Source: Nocardia sp. NBC_01327
GTDB lineage: Bacteria; Actinomycetota; Actinomycetes; Mycobacteriales; Mycobacteriaceae
Direction of reading: 5' to 3'
DNA: 64,000 nt
Assembly: GCF_035958815.1 (NCBI RefSeq)
Contig: NZ_CP108383.1
Location: 6,634,001 to 6,698,000, forward strand
Shown: piece after piece, positions 26,775 to 35,303 of the stretch
Position numbering within the stretch: position 1 is the stretch's first letter
Layout: every line of letters starts with the position of its first letter
The notes under the pieces: model-generated
Seen by the model: only the letters and a program-made list of their open reading frames with translations
Database searches by the model: none
Told to the model about the DNA's origin: nothing
Made by a program: the position numbers and the translations under genes

Positions 26775-27668
26775 TCAGACGAGCAGGACGCGGCGCCCGC
26801 GAGTGTGGCCGGATTGGCTGTCCGCGTGCGCTGCGGCGGCCGCGGTGAGCGGGTACGACCGGTCGACCGGGATGCGGAGCCTCCCGCGTCGAATGAGGTC
26901 GACGGCAGTGGCGAGTGCTTCGGGCATGCTTCCGCCGATGCCGGCGAATCGGATACCGAGCATCGGCGCCTCGAGGTCGGCGATGGTGACGACCTTGTCC
27001 GGGTCTCCGGTCAGGTCCAGGAGTCCGCGCAGGACGCCGGTGCCGTTGAGATCCAGCGCAGCGTCGATCCGGCCGAACTCACGTACGCGCTCGACCCAGC
27101 CCGGACCGTAGGTGGTGGCGATCGCGCCGAGGCTTCGCAGGTAGTCCTGGTTCGCGGCCCCGGCGGTGCCGATCACCGTAATTCCCAGGTCGCGGGCGAT
27201 CTGCAAAACCGTCGACCCGACCCCACCGGCTGCGCCGCTGACCAGCAACGTTTGCCCGGGTCGGACACCGACCATCCGGATGATCCGCAGCGCGGTCTCG
27301 ACCACCGACGGGTACCCGGCGGCTTCGATGAAGGTGAGCTCGTCGGGCAGGCGCGCCCAGCTGGTGAGCACGGCGTACTCCGCGTACGTGTTCGAACCTC
27401 GGCCGAATACGGGCTCGCCGACCTCCACATCGGTGACACCGTCACCGATTTCGTCCACAACGCCCGCGGCATCCTGCCCGACGCCGACGGGTAGCTGAAT
27501 CGGGTGGACTCGTTGGAACTGCCCCTCGCGGACCCGCCAATCGTGCGGATTCACCCCCGCCGCCCGCACGGCGATGCGTACTTGGCCCGGCCCGGCATGG
27601 GGCTCGGCCACCTCAATCAGTTCCAGCACATCCGGGCTGCCGAATTCGGCGAAGCGTATCGCTCTCAT
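26775..27668 (-). CDS. NADP-dependent quinone-oxidoreductase-like MDR protein
   Basis: A 297-residue zinc-free medium-chain dehydrogenase: MRAIRFAEFGSPDVLELIEV start, AAGVNPHDWRVREG, and the nucleotide motif LLVSGAAGGVGSTVLQIARD at about residues 142-161. It reduces quinones or enones with NADPH. It is divergent from a TetR gene with a dyad between them, a frequent arrangement for stress-inducible detoxification. Its 3' end abuts repeat copy 1. Confidence 0.9.
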   Translation of the reverse strand: MRAIRFAEFGSPDVLELIEVAEPHAGPGQVRIAVRAAGVNPHDWRVREGQFQRVHPIQLPVGVGQDAAGVVDEIGDGVTDVEVGEPVFGRGSNTYAEYAVLTSWARLPDELTFIEAAGYPSVVETALRIIRMVGVRPGQTLLVSGAAGGVGSTVLQIARDLGITVIGTAGAANQDYLRSLGAIATTYGPGWVERVREFGRIDAALDLNGTGVLRGLLDLTGDPDKVVTIADLEAPMLGIRFAGIGGSMPEALATAVDLIRRGRLRIPVDRSYPLTAAAAAHADSQSGHTRGRRVLLV

Positions 27669-27679
27669 GCCTCCAAAAT

Positions 27680-27698
27680 AACGCTAACGGTTAGTGTT
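27680..27698. promoter_or_regulatory. Dyad operator between oxidoreductase and TetR genes
   Basis: AACGCTAAC and GTTAGTGTT form 9-bp arms (8 of 9 matching) around one G, between two divergent genes and close to the oxidoreductase start at 27668. It is the likely TetR site. Confidence 0.65.
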
Positions 27699-27755
27699 TT
27701 GCAACGGATAGTGTTTCATGATTGATGCATATTCGTATCTGATAGCATCGGCGGC

Positions 27756-28349
27756 GTGGACGTGCCGACCGGACGCCGGGAGCGAAAGAAGGCCGCGACC
27801 CGCGAGAAGATCGCCGACGCCGCCCGGCGGCTGTTCCTGGAACGCGGGTACGACGCGGTGGGAATCCGCGAGGTGGCCACCGAGGCCGACGTGGCCGTCA
27901 CCACGCTCTTCGCCCACTTTCCCTCGAAAGAGGCCCTGGTTTTCGAGCATGATGAGGACTTCGAATACCGCCTCACGCACGCGGTCACCGACCGGGCACC
28001 GCACGAACCGCTGATCCCCGCACTGCGCAACGAGATCCAGGCCATGGTCCGGCACTGCGCGGCGCCGGAGGCCGTCCCGCTCTGGCACATGATCGACAGC
28101 TCACCTGCCTTGCGGCAGTACGACGGGTCGGTCCGGCTGCGGCACGCGGAGTCGCTGGCGGCGGCCATCGCCGCCGATCTCGACCAACCGCCCCCTGCGA
28201 CAGCCTGCCGGACGATCGCCAGATTCGTGATCGACGCCTATTCCTTGGGTCGTGAGTCACCGGACCCGGAAGCCACGGTGAACGAGATCTTCCGGATGAT
28301 CGAGGCAGCCTGGGCGGCCACTCCGGTAGGGGTGACCGAAAGACGCTGA
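27756..28349 (+). CDS. TetR-family regulator of the oxidoreductase
   Basis: A 197-residue TetR protein: helix 1 AATREKIADAARRLFLERG, HTH VATEADVAVTTLFAHFPSKE, then a ligand domain. It is divergent from the oxidoreductase and likely represses it through the dyad at 27680. GTG at 27756 lies 7 nt after TAGCAT, indicating a leaderless mRNA. The stop overlaps a 46-codon reading frame by ATGA-like coupling (TGATG). Confidence 0.9.
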   Translation: MDVPTGRRERKKAATREKIADAARRLFLERGYDAVGIREVATEADVAVTTLFAHFPSKEALVFEHDEDFEYRLTHAVTDRAPHEPLIPALRNEIQAMVRHCAAPEAVPLWHMIDSSPALRQYDGSVRLRHAESLAAAIAADLDQPPPATACRTIARFVIDAYSLGRESPDPEATVNEIFRMIEAAWAATPVGVTERR

Positions 28350-28489
28350 TGCCCACCGCCAGTTCGAACGTCCTAGTTCGACTCGAAATCGGCGAAAACC
28401 TGCCCCACGTCTGCCAGTCCATGCGAGACACCCCCGAAACCACCACGGCTGTCGCCCGCATCGGCGAATTCCTCCACAACCACCTGTGA
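28349..28489 (+). CDS. Small protein (46 aa) coupled to TetR gene
   Basis: A 46-residue frame starting with the ATG that shares one base with the TetR stop (TGATG). The translation (MPTASSNVLVRLEIGENLPH, then CQSMRDTPETTT and ARIGEFLHNHL) has ordinary actinomycete codon use and no low complexity. Similar tiny proteins sit after regulators in related genomes, as far as I recall. Translation would depend on termination of the TetR gene. Function unknown. Confidence 0.45.
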   Translation: MPTASSNVLVRLEIGENLPHVCQSMRDTPETTTAVARIGEFLHNHL

Positions 28490-28491
28490 AG

Positions 28492-28896
28492 TCAACTCGC
28501 CGAGCAGTCCACCAGCCACACCCCGTCAGTCTTGTGCCACACAGTGTGATTGATGGTGCCGTCGGCGAGTTCGACATCGACGCTGCCGGTATCCCCATCC
28601 TCGGTGGCCGAGACCAGCCGCTTGGGCAGCGGCCCGTTGTCATTGGTGGCCCCCGGCGTTTCCATCAGATCCTTCATGAGCTCGCGACATCCGGGATTGG
28701 TGTAGGGCAGCACGACATGCCCGTCACCACCGGAGTGCAGGGCATCGTCGATCAGCGCCTGCGCGGTATCTCGCAGACTTGCCGAGGGTGCGGCCGCAGC
28801 GGTCGGCGCGCCCGCGGTGAGCGCCGCAGCACTCACCATCGTGACCAAAGTCGTTGCGGCGAAGAGCAGTCGGGTACGTCGAATGAAAATCGGCAC
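28492..28896 (-). CDS. Small secreted protein of unknown function
   Basis: A 134-residue exported protein. Residues 1-36 are a Sec signal peptide (Arg-rich start, hydrophobic LLFAATTLVTMVSAAALTAG, then an Ala-Pro-Ala cleavage area). The mature domain has two Cys (in NPGCRELMKD and at the C-terminus in VDCSAS) that could form a disulfide, and VDVELADGTINHTVWHKTDGVWLV, which resembles the low-molecular-weight secreted proteins of mycolic-acid bacteria. It begins with GTG at 28896, with AGGGGA about 9 nt upstream. I do not recognise the family. Confidence 0.7.
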   Translation of the reverse strand: MPIFIRRTRLLFAATTLVTMVSAAALTAGAPTAAAAPSASLRDTAQALIDDALHSGGDGHVVLPYTNPGCRELMKDLMETPGATNDNGPLPKRLVSATEDGDTGSVDVELADGTINHTVWHKTDGVWLVDCSAS

Positions 28897-29005
28897 GGCC
28901 GGATTCCCCTAGATGTGTTCGTCGTTGTGCTGCGACAGTAGAGGAAGGCACCGACATCGACTGCGCGCCCAGGCACTCGGGCGGCGCGCTCGCTAGTTTG
29001 GGCAT

Positions 29006-29434
29006 GTGACTGTGTTCGCGGACTTCAACCTGAAACTGTCCGTCATCGACGTACTGATGTACGGATTTCATCCGAGCCTTCCGCCCTGGTCTCTGACGGA
29101 TGCGCTGGAAGCACAGGGGGTTACGGGTGATCTCTGGGCGTATTCGATCGAAAACTACCCAGACCAAATCGTGCCGGAGGCTCGAGCGTACTTCGAAAGC
29201 TTGGAGCTACCCACCGACTTACTCATCGGCATCGAGGAGTTGAACTTCGACGGCGGCTGCCGCGTGTATTTCGAATGCTGTCCGCACTGGGACGGTGAGA
29301 GCGAGCAGTTCGACGTCACCAGTCTCGACGACCTCGATCTCCTCCCGAATCTGAAGCGTGTAGTAAGCGCAGATTGGCTTGCGCCTCATCTCAAGGAAGT
29401 ATTGCGCTCCCGCGGCATCGAAATGATCTCCTAG
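29006..29434 (+). CDS. DUF6892-like protein
   Basis: A 142-residue cytoplasmic protein beginning VFADFNLKLSVIDVLMYGFHP, which I associate with the DUF6892 group; the rest is acidic (WDGESEQFDVTSLDDLDLL) with a C-terminal helix HLKEVLRSRGIEMIS. Function unknown; similar proteins often occur as solo genes in conflict-type regions. GTG at 29006 follows TAGTTT by 6 nt, so it is likely leaderless with its own promoter. Confidence 0.7.
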   Translation: MTVFADFNLKLSVIDVLMYGFHPSLPPWSLTDALEAQGVTGDLWAYSIENYPDQIVPEARAYFESLELPTDLLIGIEELNFDGGCRVYFECCPHWDGESEQFDVTSLDDLDLLPNLKRVVSADWLAPHLKEVLRSRGIEMIS

Positions 29435-29838
29435 CCAGCCTGTCTCGGATACTCGGAGCAATTGCCAGGAGACGACTCATCACCAGTAGCGCACGTTCGG
29501 AAGGCTCCGGATCGGCAGTCCCAGTTGATCTTCCAAGCCTTGGGCTGGCCTGCCCGGTCAGCGCGGTACGGGATCTCGGCTGGCCGCCGGCGCACGAAGT
29601 CGCATTGGGGCCGTTCGGGGCCGGGGTTGATGGCCGAGTATTTTCGTCGGCGGTCCCCTACCGAAAGATCAACGGACAGCGTTGCTCTCACCCACTATCC
29701 AGCGGCGGCAGTTGAGCGCCAGCATGATCCGCTGAACGACTCCCCCACCTCATGGCCAGAGCACTAGTCTGAGTCTTCGAGGGAGGCAGCGCTATCTATC
29801 CAAACTCCGCCACGACGCATCGAGATCCGCACGGCTGC
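29435..29838. other. Intergenic region with repeat copy 2
   Basis: About 400 bases without a gene. It holds dispersed-repeat copy 2 (29508-29575); the remainder shows nothing I can name. Confidence 0.6.
29508..29575 (+). repeat. Dispersed repeat, copy 2
   Basis: Core AGTTGATCTTCC at 29523-29534, then GGGCTGGCC, CCCGGTCAGCGCGG and TACGGGATC. It matches the family in order and spacing and lies in a + orientation gap between two + genes. Confidence 0.75.
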
Positions 29839-30366
29839 TTGGTTGTTCGCTGGGTCGCCGGTCCCGAGACCGCCGTTCAGATCAGCCGGTCCGAGCTGTC
29901 GATCAAATGGCACCAACCCGGAATCTGGCTGATCGCCGCCGGGGTTGCCTTGGCCCCCACGCTGGTTCTCATCATCAAGACGACCGCTGCGGCACATCGT
30001 CAGTACAGCCCCATCGGCCATATCTGGAGCATTGCGGGAATCGTGCTGCTCTACGTCGTTGTCTTCGGCCTCGTCCTGGCGATGTTCGCGTTGTTCAGCA
30101 GGACAGACGCCCAGCGCGGCTCGAATCGTGTACGCGCCTACGCCTTCCCCGGTGCCGCCATGCAAGCCCGCTACACGTCGAACTATATCGAGCTCACGAC
30201 CGCCACCGGAATTACACACCACCTCTACACGGCGATCAAGCACGTCCGCATAGCCGACGACACCGTCACCTTCATCAACACAGCGGGATACCTGGTACTC
30301 CCCCGCGAATTGGCCCCCCGACCGCGCGATCGCAACCGTTCAAGACTCAATGCGCTAACCCGCTGA
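29839..30366 (+). CDS. YcxB-like membrane protein
   Basis: About 175 residues with two transmembrane helices (IWLIAAGVALAPTLVLIIK and GIVLLYVVVFGLVLAMFALF) followed by a soluble tail, MQARYTSNYIELTTATGITHHLY and TFINTAGYLVLPRELAP, resembling the C-terminal YcxB-like domain. The start is weak: the only candidate is TTG at 29839, and the frame stays open upstream to 29770 without ATG or GTG, so the 5' end may be eroded. Function unknown. Confidence 0.6.
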   Translation: MVVRWVAGPETAVQISRSELSIKWHQPGIWLIAAGVALAPTLVLIIKTTAAAHRQYSPIGHIWSIAGIVLLYVVVFGLVLAMFALFSRTDAQRGSNRVRAYAFPGAAMQARYTSNYIELTTATGITHHLYTAIKHVRIADDTVTFINTAGYLVLPRELAPRPRDRNRSRLNALTR

Positions 30367-30609
30367 CACGTGCCCACCGCGGGCCACGCACCTACATCCG
30401 ATGACACCGGAACACCGCCAACTGCCGCTGCGACTTCCAACGCCAGGCCCACCGCCATGCCCTCTGCCGGAGGCTCTGCGCTCGTTTCCGCGTGACTGCG
30501 GATCCGACTGCCGCCGAACGTCGTACAACCCCGTCTATTAGCGAACCGCAAGGTTTCGTTAACGCCTTCCCTGGACTGTGGTCCAGTCAGACGACGAGGG
30601 GAGAACACA

Positions 30610-30831
30610 ATGAAGGTACTCGAGAGAACCGCCATGGTCGGCGCAATCATCGCCGCGGCCTGCATCGCATTGGCGGGCACGGCTTCCGCATCAGCGACGC
30701 CGGTAGTGCACACCTGGTGTCCCCATAGCGAGGCGATGCATCCGACGTGGGATGTGAACACCGGAGAACCTGTCATCTGCGTCGACACCGGCGTCAGCGG
30801 GCTCATGTGGGTTCCCGACGCCACCCGCTGA
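30610..30831 (+). CDS. Small secreted protein (73 aa)
   Basis: A 73-residue protein with a signal peptide (MVGAIIAAACIALAGTASASA) and a short mature part of about 45 residues containing two Cys (HTWCPHSEAM and EPVICVDTG), probably disulfide-linked. GGGGAG lies about 8 nt before the ATG at 30610. Small Cys-pair exported peptides of this kind are frequent in Nocardia; function unknown. Confidence 0.65.
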   Translation: MKVLERTAMVGAIIAAACIALAGTASASATPVVHTWCPHSEAMHPTWDVNTGEPVICVDTGVSGLMWVPDATR

Positions 30832-30920
30832 TTCCGACCATCGCGATAGATACACGTGAGGCGATACTGCGTCGAGTCCCGCCCGTATCCGAGCGGGGCC
30901 TCGACCCTTCTCAGGTCCAT

Positions 30921-31000
30921 CGCCAGATCTCCACTGCCCGTTGATCTTCGCCATGTCGGCGCTGACCTCGGGTGGCGGCAGTGGCGTGCGTTTGCCGACA
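30921..31000 (+). repeat. Dispersed repeat, copy 3
   Basis: CGCCAGATC, then the core CCGTTGATCTTCG at 30939-30950, a GCGCTGACCTCGG segment and GTGCGTTTG at the end. It lies between convergent gene ends. Confidence 0.7.
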
Positions 31001-31038
31001 TCAAGGCAGAGCCAAGCAAGAAATCCGGCTGAGCTCAG

Positions 31039-31401
31039 TCACGCCTGGCCGGAGTCTGGGTTCGGCGGAACGCCAGGAAATTCCTTGCGGTCGCCGATCG
31101 TGAGTCCTGCTGCGCGGACCGCGAGCTCGGCCAGGCCGCGCCACGCCTCTGGAGAGACCGGAAATTCCGAGTCGATCGTTTTCGATGACTCGTCGATCAC
31201 GATCGACCACACATCCGTATCGCTTCGCCAGAGTGTCAGTTTCGCTGTCGGGACGGACTGTCCGGCATCGGAGCGAGCACCCAAGACCGTGCCAACCGGG
31301 TCCGCAGCAGAGCCGATTCTATTCAGGCCCAAGGCGTTACGCAGTGCATCCAGATGTGGCTGGTCGAGTCGCCCGTTCACGGTAAGCAAGAACCGTTTCA
31401 C
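31039..31401 (-). CDS. Hypothetical protein, partner of a TY-Chap-like gene
   Basis: A 120-residue protein with no recognised domain: an N-terminal KRFLLTVNGRLDQPHLDALRNALG segment and a central strand-rich part (LTLWRSDTDVWSIVIDES). Its ATG overlaps the TY-Chap-like stop upstream by ATGA, so the two are translated together and may act together. No signal peptide or membrane helix. Confidence 0.6.
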   Translation of the reverse strand: MKRFLLTVNGRLDQPHLDALRNALGLNRIGSAADPVGTVLGARSDAGQSVPTAKLTLWRSDTDVWSIVIDESSKTIDSEFPVSPEAWRGLAELAVRAAGLTIGDRKEFPGVPPNPDSGQA

Positions 31402-31850
31402 GGCAGATCCCGTAATGGTAGGCCCAGCAGCGGCAGCTCGATATTACGTTCGCTCGCTTCGAGATCCCAGGCACTGTAGGCCAACGCCGAGGTACTCGCG
31501 ATGCGGTGAACGTCGCGAAACCCGGTGACGATCATGCTGGCCAATTGGCGGTGAATCATTACCGATACGGGCCAAGGCAGCTCGATCCACCAACAAGTAC
31601 CGTGGTCGGAATTTCCCGGTGATTGCCAGCCCACCTCTGACATGAGCTCAGGATCGGTACCGAAAGAGGCCAAGGCACCGGATAGCGGCTCACCCTGAAA
31701 GGTCGCCCAGACGCTGCCGCCAGGCCGTACCAGCTGTGCTTGAACGTACGGGACCGACCATCCGACGCTACCGATCGTCACGACCGCGTTCTCCGGGAGC
31801 ACAGCCACCTGCTGGGTGAGTCGGTCTGCGAAGTCACTCCAGTCGGTCAT
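31398..31850 (-). CDS. TY-Chap-like domain protein (single domain)
   Basis: A 150-residue protein beginning TDWSDFADRLTQQVAVLPENAVVTIG. The pattern W..FA.rL...l..L, then strands and GWQSPGN, recurs in at least six other proteins of this window and matches what I recall as the TY-Chap (type III secretion/YbjN chaperone-like) fold. Such proteins are thought to be chaperones or immunity-like partners. The ATG at 31850 is favoured over GTG at 31856. It is coupled to the downstream gene. Confidence 0.6.
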   Translation of the reverse strand: MTDWSDFADRLTQQVAVLPENAVVTIGSVGWSVPYVQAQLVRPGGSVWATFQGEPLSGALASFGTDPELMSEVGWQSPGNSDHGTCWWIELPWPVSVMIHRQLASMIVTGFRDVHRIASTSALAYSAWDLEASERNIELPLLGLPLRDLP

Positions 31851-32216
31851 ACCCACCCCGGTCTCGAAGCACCGTCATCCCATCCCAGTTTGGCCGCACT
31901 TCGGCTCAGCCCTCTTGCATCCCGCGGACGGTCCGCAGCGGCGCAGCGGATACTAACGCCCCGCGGTACGGATGAGCAGGGTTGCACGTCGGCGTCCAGC
32001 TTCACCCTGCTCGCGGCGTGAGAGTGTGTTCGGGTTGCGGGCAGAGGGTATTCGCATACCGGCCGACGATTCGGACGATCTATTCACTGCTTGGCAGTGC
32101 GCCAGCTGTGCCCAGAATCCCACCACACCAACATGTTTCGAGTCGTGAGTGTTGTGTTCTACCCCTGAACATTGCGCATTCGGTCGCCGGTACACACCTC
32201 ACGATGGGCGCTCCTG
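31851..32216. other. Intergenic region with a partial repeat
   Basis: About 360 bases with no gene I can support. Bases around 32010-32040 carry GCGGCGTGAGAGTGTGTTCG, which resembles the 3' end of the dispersed repeat. Confidence 0.5.
32010..32040 (+). repeat. Dispersed repeat, partial 3' end
   Basis: GCGGCGTGAGAGTGTGTTCG closely resembles the GCGGCATGTCAGTGCGTTCG tail of full copies. The GTTGATCTTC core is absent here, so this is a fragment or a diverged copy. Confidence 0.45.
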
Positions 32217-32507
32217 TCAGATGAGCCCGTTGAACGAAGACGTGGCGCCGGTGATGCCGCCTGTGTTGTCAGGTCGGATCCAATCCGATCCCCGGCGATA
32301 TTCGCGCAGATACTCGGAGTGCCACCGCGGCCAATCCATATAGATATCCCCCGACTGCTGTCGATATCGGCGGTATTGGCGACCAGCTGTTCGTAGCGAC
32401 TTGCGAGCCTCGCGTGCTGCGTGCCGAGCCCCCGCGAGCGCGGAGCGCATCTGGGAGGCGCTCAGCTCCACAGGTGGATCGATGAAGATCCCCGTTCTCC
32501 GGAACAT
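32217..32507 (-). CDS. Small basic hypothetical protein
   Basis: A 96-residue Arg-rich protein (SALAGARHAAREARKSLRTAG, RQYRRYRQQ) with a Gly/Thr-rich tail. An excellent GGAGGAG ribosome-binding site 7 nt before the ATG at 32507 supports translation. Arg content suggests nucleic-acid or acidic-partner binding, but no domain is recognised. It is convergent with nothing and faces a 340-base empty stretch upstream. Confidence 0.55.
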   Translation of the reverse strand: MFRRTGIFIDPPVELSASQMRSALAGARHAAREARKSLRTAGRQYRRYRQQSGDIYMDWPRWHSEYLREYRRGSDWIRPDNTGGITGATSSFNGLI

Positions 32508-32849
32508 CTGTTGCTCCTCCACGACGCAATCGCGCGATGACGGAGTCGGATGTCGCCCCAGCACGATCGAAACTATTATCCGCCAGTACCAACCCGGGCC
32601 GCCGGGCACCGATTCTTCTGGCTCCCCGCAACATTCGGCCCAGCAGGGCCATCAAGCGACAGTCGCCGATGTCGGTCGAACGCCACCGGTTTGAATGCTC
32701 TGAACGGCAACTGCAGACCGGCATGTCCAGTGCATAAGCGTTCGGAACTGGCGGAACCGACAACCATACGCAACCGGGCAGCGGCGGACATTCTTCTGCC
32801 GCAACGACTCCCGTGTAGCACTGCATCGCGGCCGGGTTCGCTGGGCGCG
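32508..32849. other. Intergenic region, no gene seen
   Basis: About 340 bases between two leftward genes. Short frames on both strands lack start signals and look like shadows. No repeat copy was recognised. Confidence 0.5.
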
Positions 32850-33203
32850 TCACTCCACGATCAACCGGCGGGCCTGTTCGATAAGTTCCTCCGGGTGCGG
32901 GGGTGTGCTCTTGCACGACTGGCCAACTTGCCGGCCATAGGCGTAGACAACGACGGTATCGGCCATCGTGACGTCTTCACGCGCAGCGGCGTGCCGCACT
33001 TGCCGGTAATTGACCGTACCGAAGGTGATGTCGGAGTACTCGGGCTGATGACTGAGCCCGAAACAGGCGGTCAGGGAGCTCCAGCGCTCGTTGCTGCGAT
33101 ACTCGATCACCACAATCTCATTGCTCGTAGTGAACTCATCGATCGTCTTCCATTGCCCGTAAGGGCTGGTGTGAGGATCGAAGGCGATCCACGTAACTGG
33201 CAT
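32850..33203 (-). CDS. Hypothetical cytoplasmic protein (117 aa)
   Basis: A 117-residue protein: MPVTWIAFDPHTSPYGQWKT, IVVIEYRSNERWSSLTACFG, and a C-terminal helix HPEELIEQARRLIVE. It looks like a compact alpha/beta protein. AAAGGTG upstream of the ATG at 33203 supports this start over longer versions. Family and function not recognised; it is one of the solo genes of the accessory region. Confidence 0.6.
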   Translation of the reverse strand: MPVTWIAFDPHTSPYGQWKTIDEFTTSNEIVVIEYRSNERWSSLTACFGLSHQPEYSDITFGTVNYRQVRHAAAREDVTMADTVVVYAYGRQVGQSCKSTPPHPEELIEQARRLIVE

Positions 33204-33484
33204 CCGCGTCACCTTTCTGCGAGCTTCCCGCCGACCTGAGAAGCCTGTGCGGAGAGCGGGTTTCGTGTCAACCGCCAGTCCCGATCGCTCAGTTGACATC
33301 CGCCAGCCGGAACAGGCGTGGCCAGCGGGCGCGGCGGCCAGCTCAGAACGCGCGGTTCTCGCTCATGGTCGCAAGTGACCGGAATGTCTCTGCGCTACAG
33401 GGGAGATCGCCGTGGCTTGTTGCGGCGCATGTCGGTGGGGTTCGCTACCGTTCGGCCAGTCGTCGGAGGACGAGTTATGCCGGG

Positions 33485-33985
33485 ATGGGGTTTGAGATGG
33501 GCTGGAAGATAAGCGGATTGGTCGTGGAAGGTGCGCTGGATCCGTCCCGATTACCAGGCTACCCGAGGGACACCGGGGAGACCGTCGGCATCGACGATGT
33601 ACTCACCGGGGCTATCGACTACGCGGTCACGTCGTCTGGGGATTGGGCTCTTGTTCTCGATCGCGACGGTAGGGCAAGCTTCGATGACGAAGCGCTGGAA
33701 GCATTTTCGATTCATGGTCGGGTGTTGGCATTCGTGACCCACAGCGTGGTGACGTTGCATGGATTTGCGTGGTACGTCGACGGTTCGCTGGTGCGCCGAG
33801 TCTTCTACTCGGAAGGACAGTTGGCGGATGAGTACGGGGTAGCGATCACGGCGGAGGAACGAACCGAAACCCCGCTCGGGGAAGAGGACATCTTCGAGAT
33901 CATCTGGGAGCTGACCGGATTGGCTTGGAGCGTCGCGGATGACGCCCGGTACCAGCGGTGGACCTGCACAGAACTCCCTGACTGA
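33485..33985 (+). CDS. Hypothetical protein (166 aa)
   Basis: About 166 residues, mostly beta-rich: GWKISGLVVEGALDPSRL, GDWALVLDRDGRASFDDEAL, HGFAWYVDGSLVRRVFYSEG, and an acidic C-terminus EEDIFEIIWELTGLAWSVADD. Resembles small DUF proteins found beside TY-Chap-type genes but I cannot name it. Start is uncertain: ATG at 33485 or 33497; GGAGGA at 33465-33470 is far from both. Confidence 0.6.
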   Translation: MGFEMGWKISGLVVEGALDPSRLPGYPRDTGETVGIDDVLTGAIDYAVTSSGDWALVLDRDGRASFDDEALEAFSIHGRVLAFVTHSVVTLHGFAWYVDGSLVRRVFYSEGQLADEYGVAITAEERTETPLGEEDIFEIIWELTGLAWSVADDARYQRWTCTELPD

Positions 33986-34064
33986 CTCTGCTGTTGTCCA
34001 GCGGCGGGAAGCCGCAAATAGTGCGTTCGGTGCGGAGTACGCGCTGACCGAGGAGGGACATGCC

Positions 34065-34832
34065 ATGGCCGCCAGCGGGTCGGCGCGGTTGATGAAGATG
34101 ATCACGGTCAGTCTCAGTGAGCGGTTGGCCGCGGAGGGCTTCGCCCCGTCGGTGGTGCCGGAAGGGCTTACGCCGGCCGAGCCGGGCAAGCGCTATCCGC
34201 GCTACCGCAGAGAATGGTTCACCTCTCCCGCGAGCAGCAATACTCAGCTGAGGCGGGTGGTCGAGGCCAACATGCTGCGAGACAACGGCGGGAGCGTGGG
34301 CCTCACGTGCATTGCAAGGTTGATGGCAGACCCGGTCGCTCGATTGCGAGCGGACTTGTCGGCCGAGGCGTTGGAAAGGAATGCCAAGGTGCGGTTGCCG
34401 GGGTGCCTGGAGTCGGTTCAGTTCGGGTTCTTTCCGCATCCGAGCCACCCTGGGAAGGCGACGGTCTGGATCAGCGTCGAGATCGATATCGATTATGGGG
34501 TGGACCGGATCATGGGCTTGATGGGTGGTCCGGTCGCCCAATGGTTCGACCAGCGTGCGAGTCTGGCGCAGCTTGTGGAGTTGGCTCGCATGCCGAACTT
34601 GACGGACATGGACAGGTCCAATCCGGATCCTGGGCGGTTGCGTGATGTCGTGATGTTGGCGTTGTCGCAGGGACGTGCCCAGGAGGCGGTGTCGTTGATG
34701 GAGTGGTATTTGCAACGCGACCGGTTCCACAACTGGGATTCCCTGGAACGGGCGTCCGCTTTCGACGCGGAGATGTCGGTTCGTTTCACTGAGTACGCTC
34801 ACCTGCGTCGCAGCGAGGGCTCGCTGTCATGA
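34065..34832 (+). CDS. Hypothetical protein, tandem paralogue A
   Basis: A 255-residue protein. The N-terminal 120 residues include EWFTSPASSNTQLRRVVEAN; the C-terminal half has GPVAQWFDQRASLAQLVELA, NPDPGRLRDVVMLALSQGRA and ERASAFDAEMSVRFTEYAHL, which recur in the next rightward gene (35304-36053). The shared half suggests tandem duplication with replaced N-termini. AGGAGGGA precedes the ATG at 34065. Function unknown. Confidence 0.7.
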   Translation: MAASGSARLMKMITVSLSERLAAEGFAPSVVPEGLTPAEPGKRYPRYRREWFTSPASSNTQLRRVVEANMLRDNGGSVGLTCIARLMADPVARLRADLSAEALERNAKVRLPGCLESVQFGFFPHPSHPGKATVWISVEIDIDYGVDRIMGLMGGPVAQWFDQRASLAQLVELARMPNLTDMDRSNPDPGRLRDVVMLALSQGRAQEAVSLMEWYLQRDRFHNWDSLERASAFDAEMSVRFTEYAHLRRSEGSLS

Positions 34833-34876
34833 TTATTCGGGAACACGATTGAATCGACGGGTTGTAGCGGGTTCTG

Positions 34877-35080
34877 CTATCGACGCTCCTCGTCCTCAAC
34901 TCGATGCGGGTTCAGGCGGTCATCGTCCAGGCCGCGGTGTTGCATCGATTTCTGACGTTTTGAGTGGCGGATGGGAAATTTTCGCGACGAACCTTTCAGA
35001 ATGCCGCTTAGGGCCACTAACAGCAACGGAAATCCTGCCGCCCCCACAACGAATCGCACCCGATTACCTGCCCAGATCAT
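34877..35080 (-). CDS. Small membrane protein (67 aa)
   Basis: A 67-residue protein with one hydrophobic helix (FVVGAAGFPLLLVALSGI) after a short charged start, then a basic tail (KGSSRKFPIRHSKRQKS). A TATGAT box lies 6 nt before the ATG at 35080, as expected for a leaderless mRNA; this is the main reason to accept it. Function unknown; it lies between the two tandem paralogues on the opposite strand. Confidence 0.45.
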   Translation of the reverse strand: MIWAGNRVRFVVGAAGFPLLLVALSGILKGSSRKFPIRHSKRQKSMQHRGLDDDRLNPHRVEDEERR

Positions 35081-35110
35081 CAGCGAATCATATTGCCACG
35101 CATCAGGAAA

Positions 35111-35160
35111 CGCCGTCGACCAACCAGTTTGGACAGCCGACCAACGCGCGGGAAGCTGTG
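35111..35160 (+). repeat. Dispersed repeat, type 2, copy 1
   Basis: CCAACCAGTTTGGAC at 35120-35134, then GCCGACCAACGCGCGGG. It matches the type 2 copies near 38.0, 53.8 and 55.9 kb, but the tail diverges after GCGCGGG. Confidence 0.65.
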
Positions 35161-35303
35161 CGGGCTCAGGCGGTCATCGCAACACTTCATCGAGTGCTTC
35201 TGATGGTGTGCGGAATCCGAGTGTTTGCCGAGGTCTGGCAGGGGTGTCGTGCGTGATGCGATCATGCTGGGCGACAACCAAGTTACTGAGTCACGGGGTA
35301 CTG

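Noticed and set aside
34833..35303. Degenerate extra copy of the tandem paralogue gene
   Set aside because: Two GCGGG-TTCAGGCGGTCATCG-like segments (34908, 35158) repeat, but no translated similarity to the paralogues was found in this gap.
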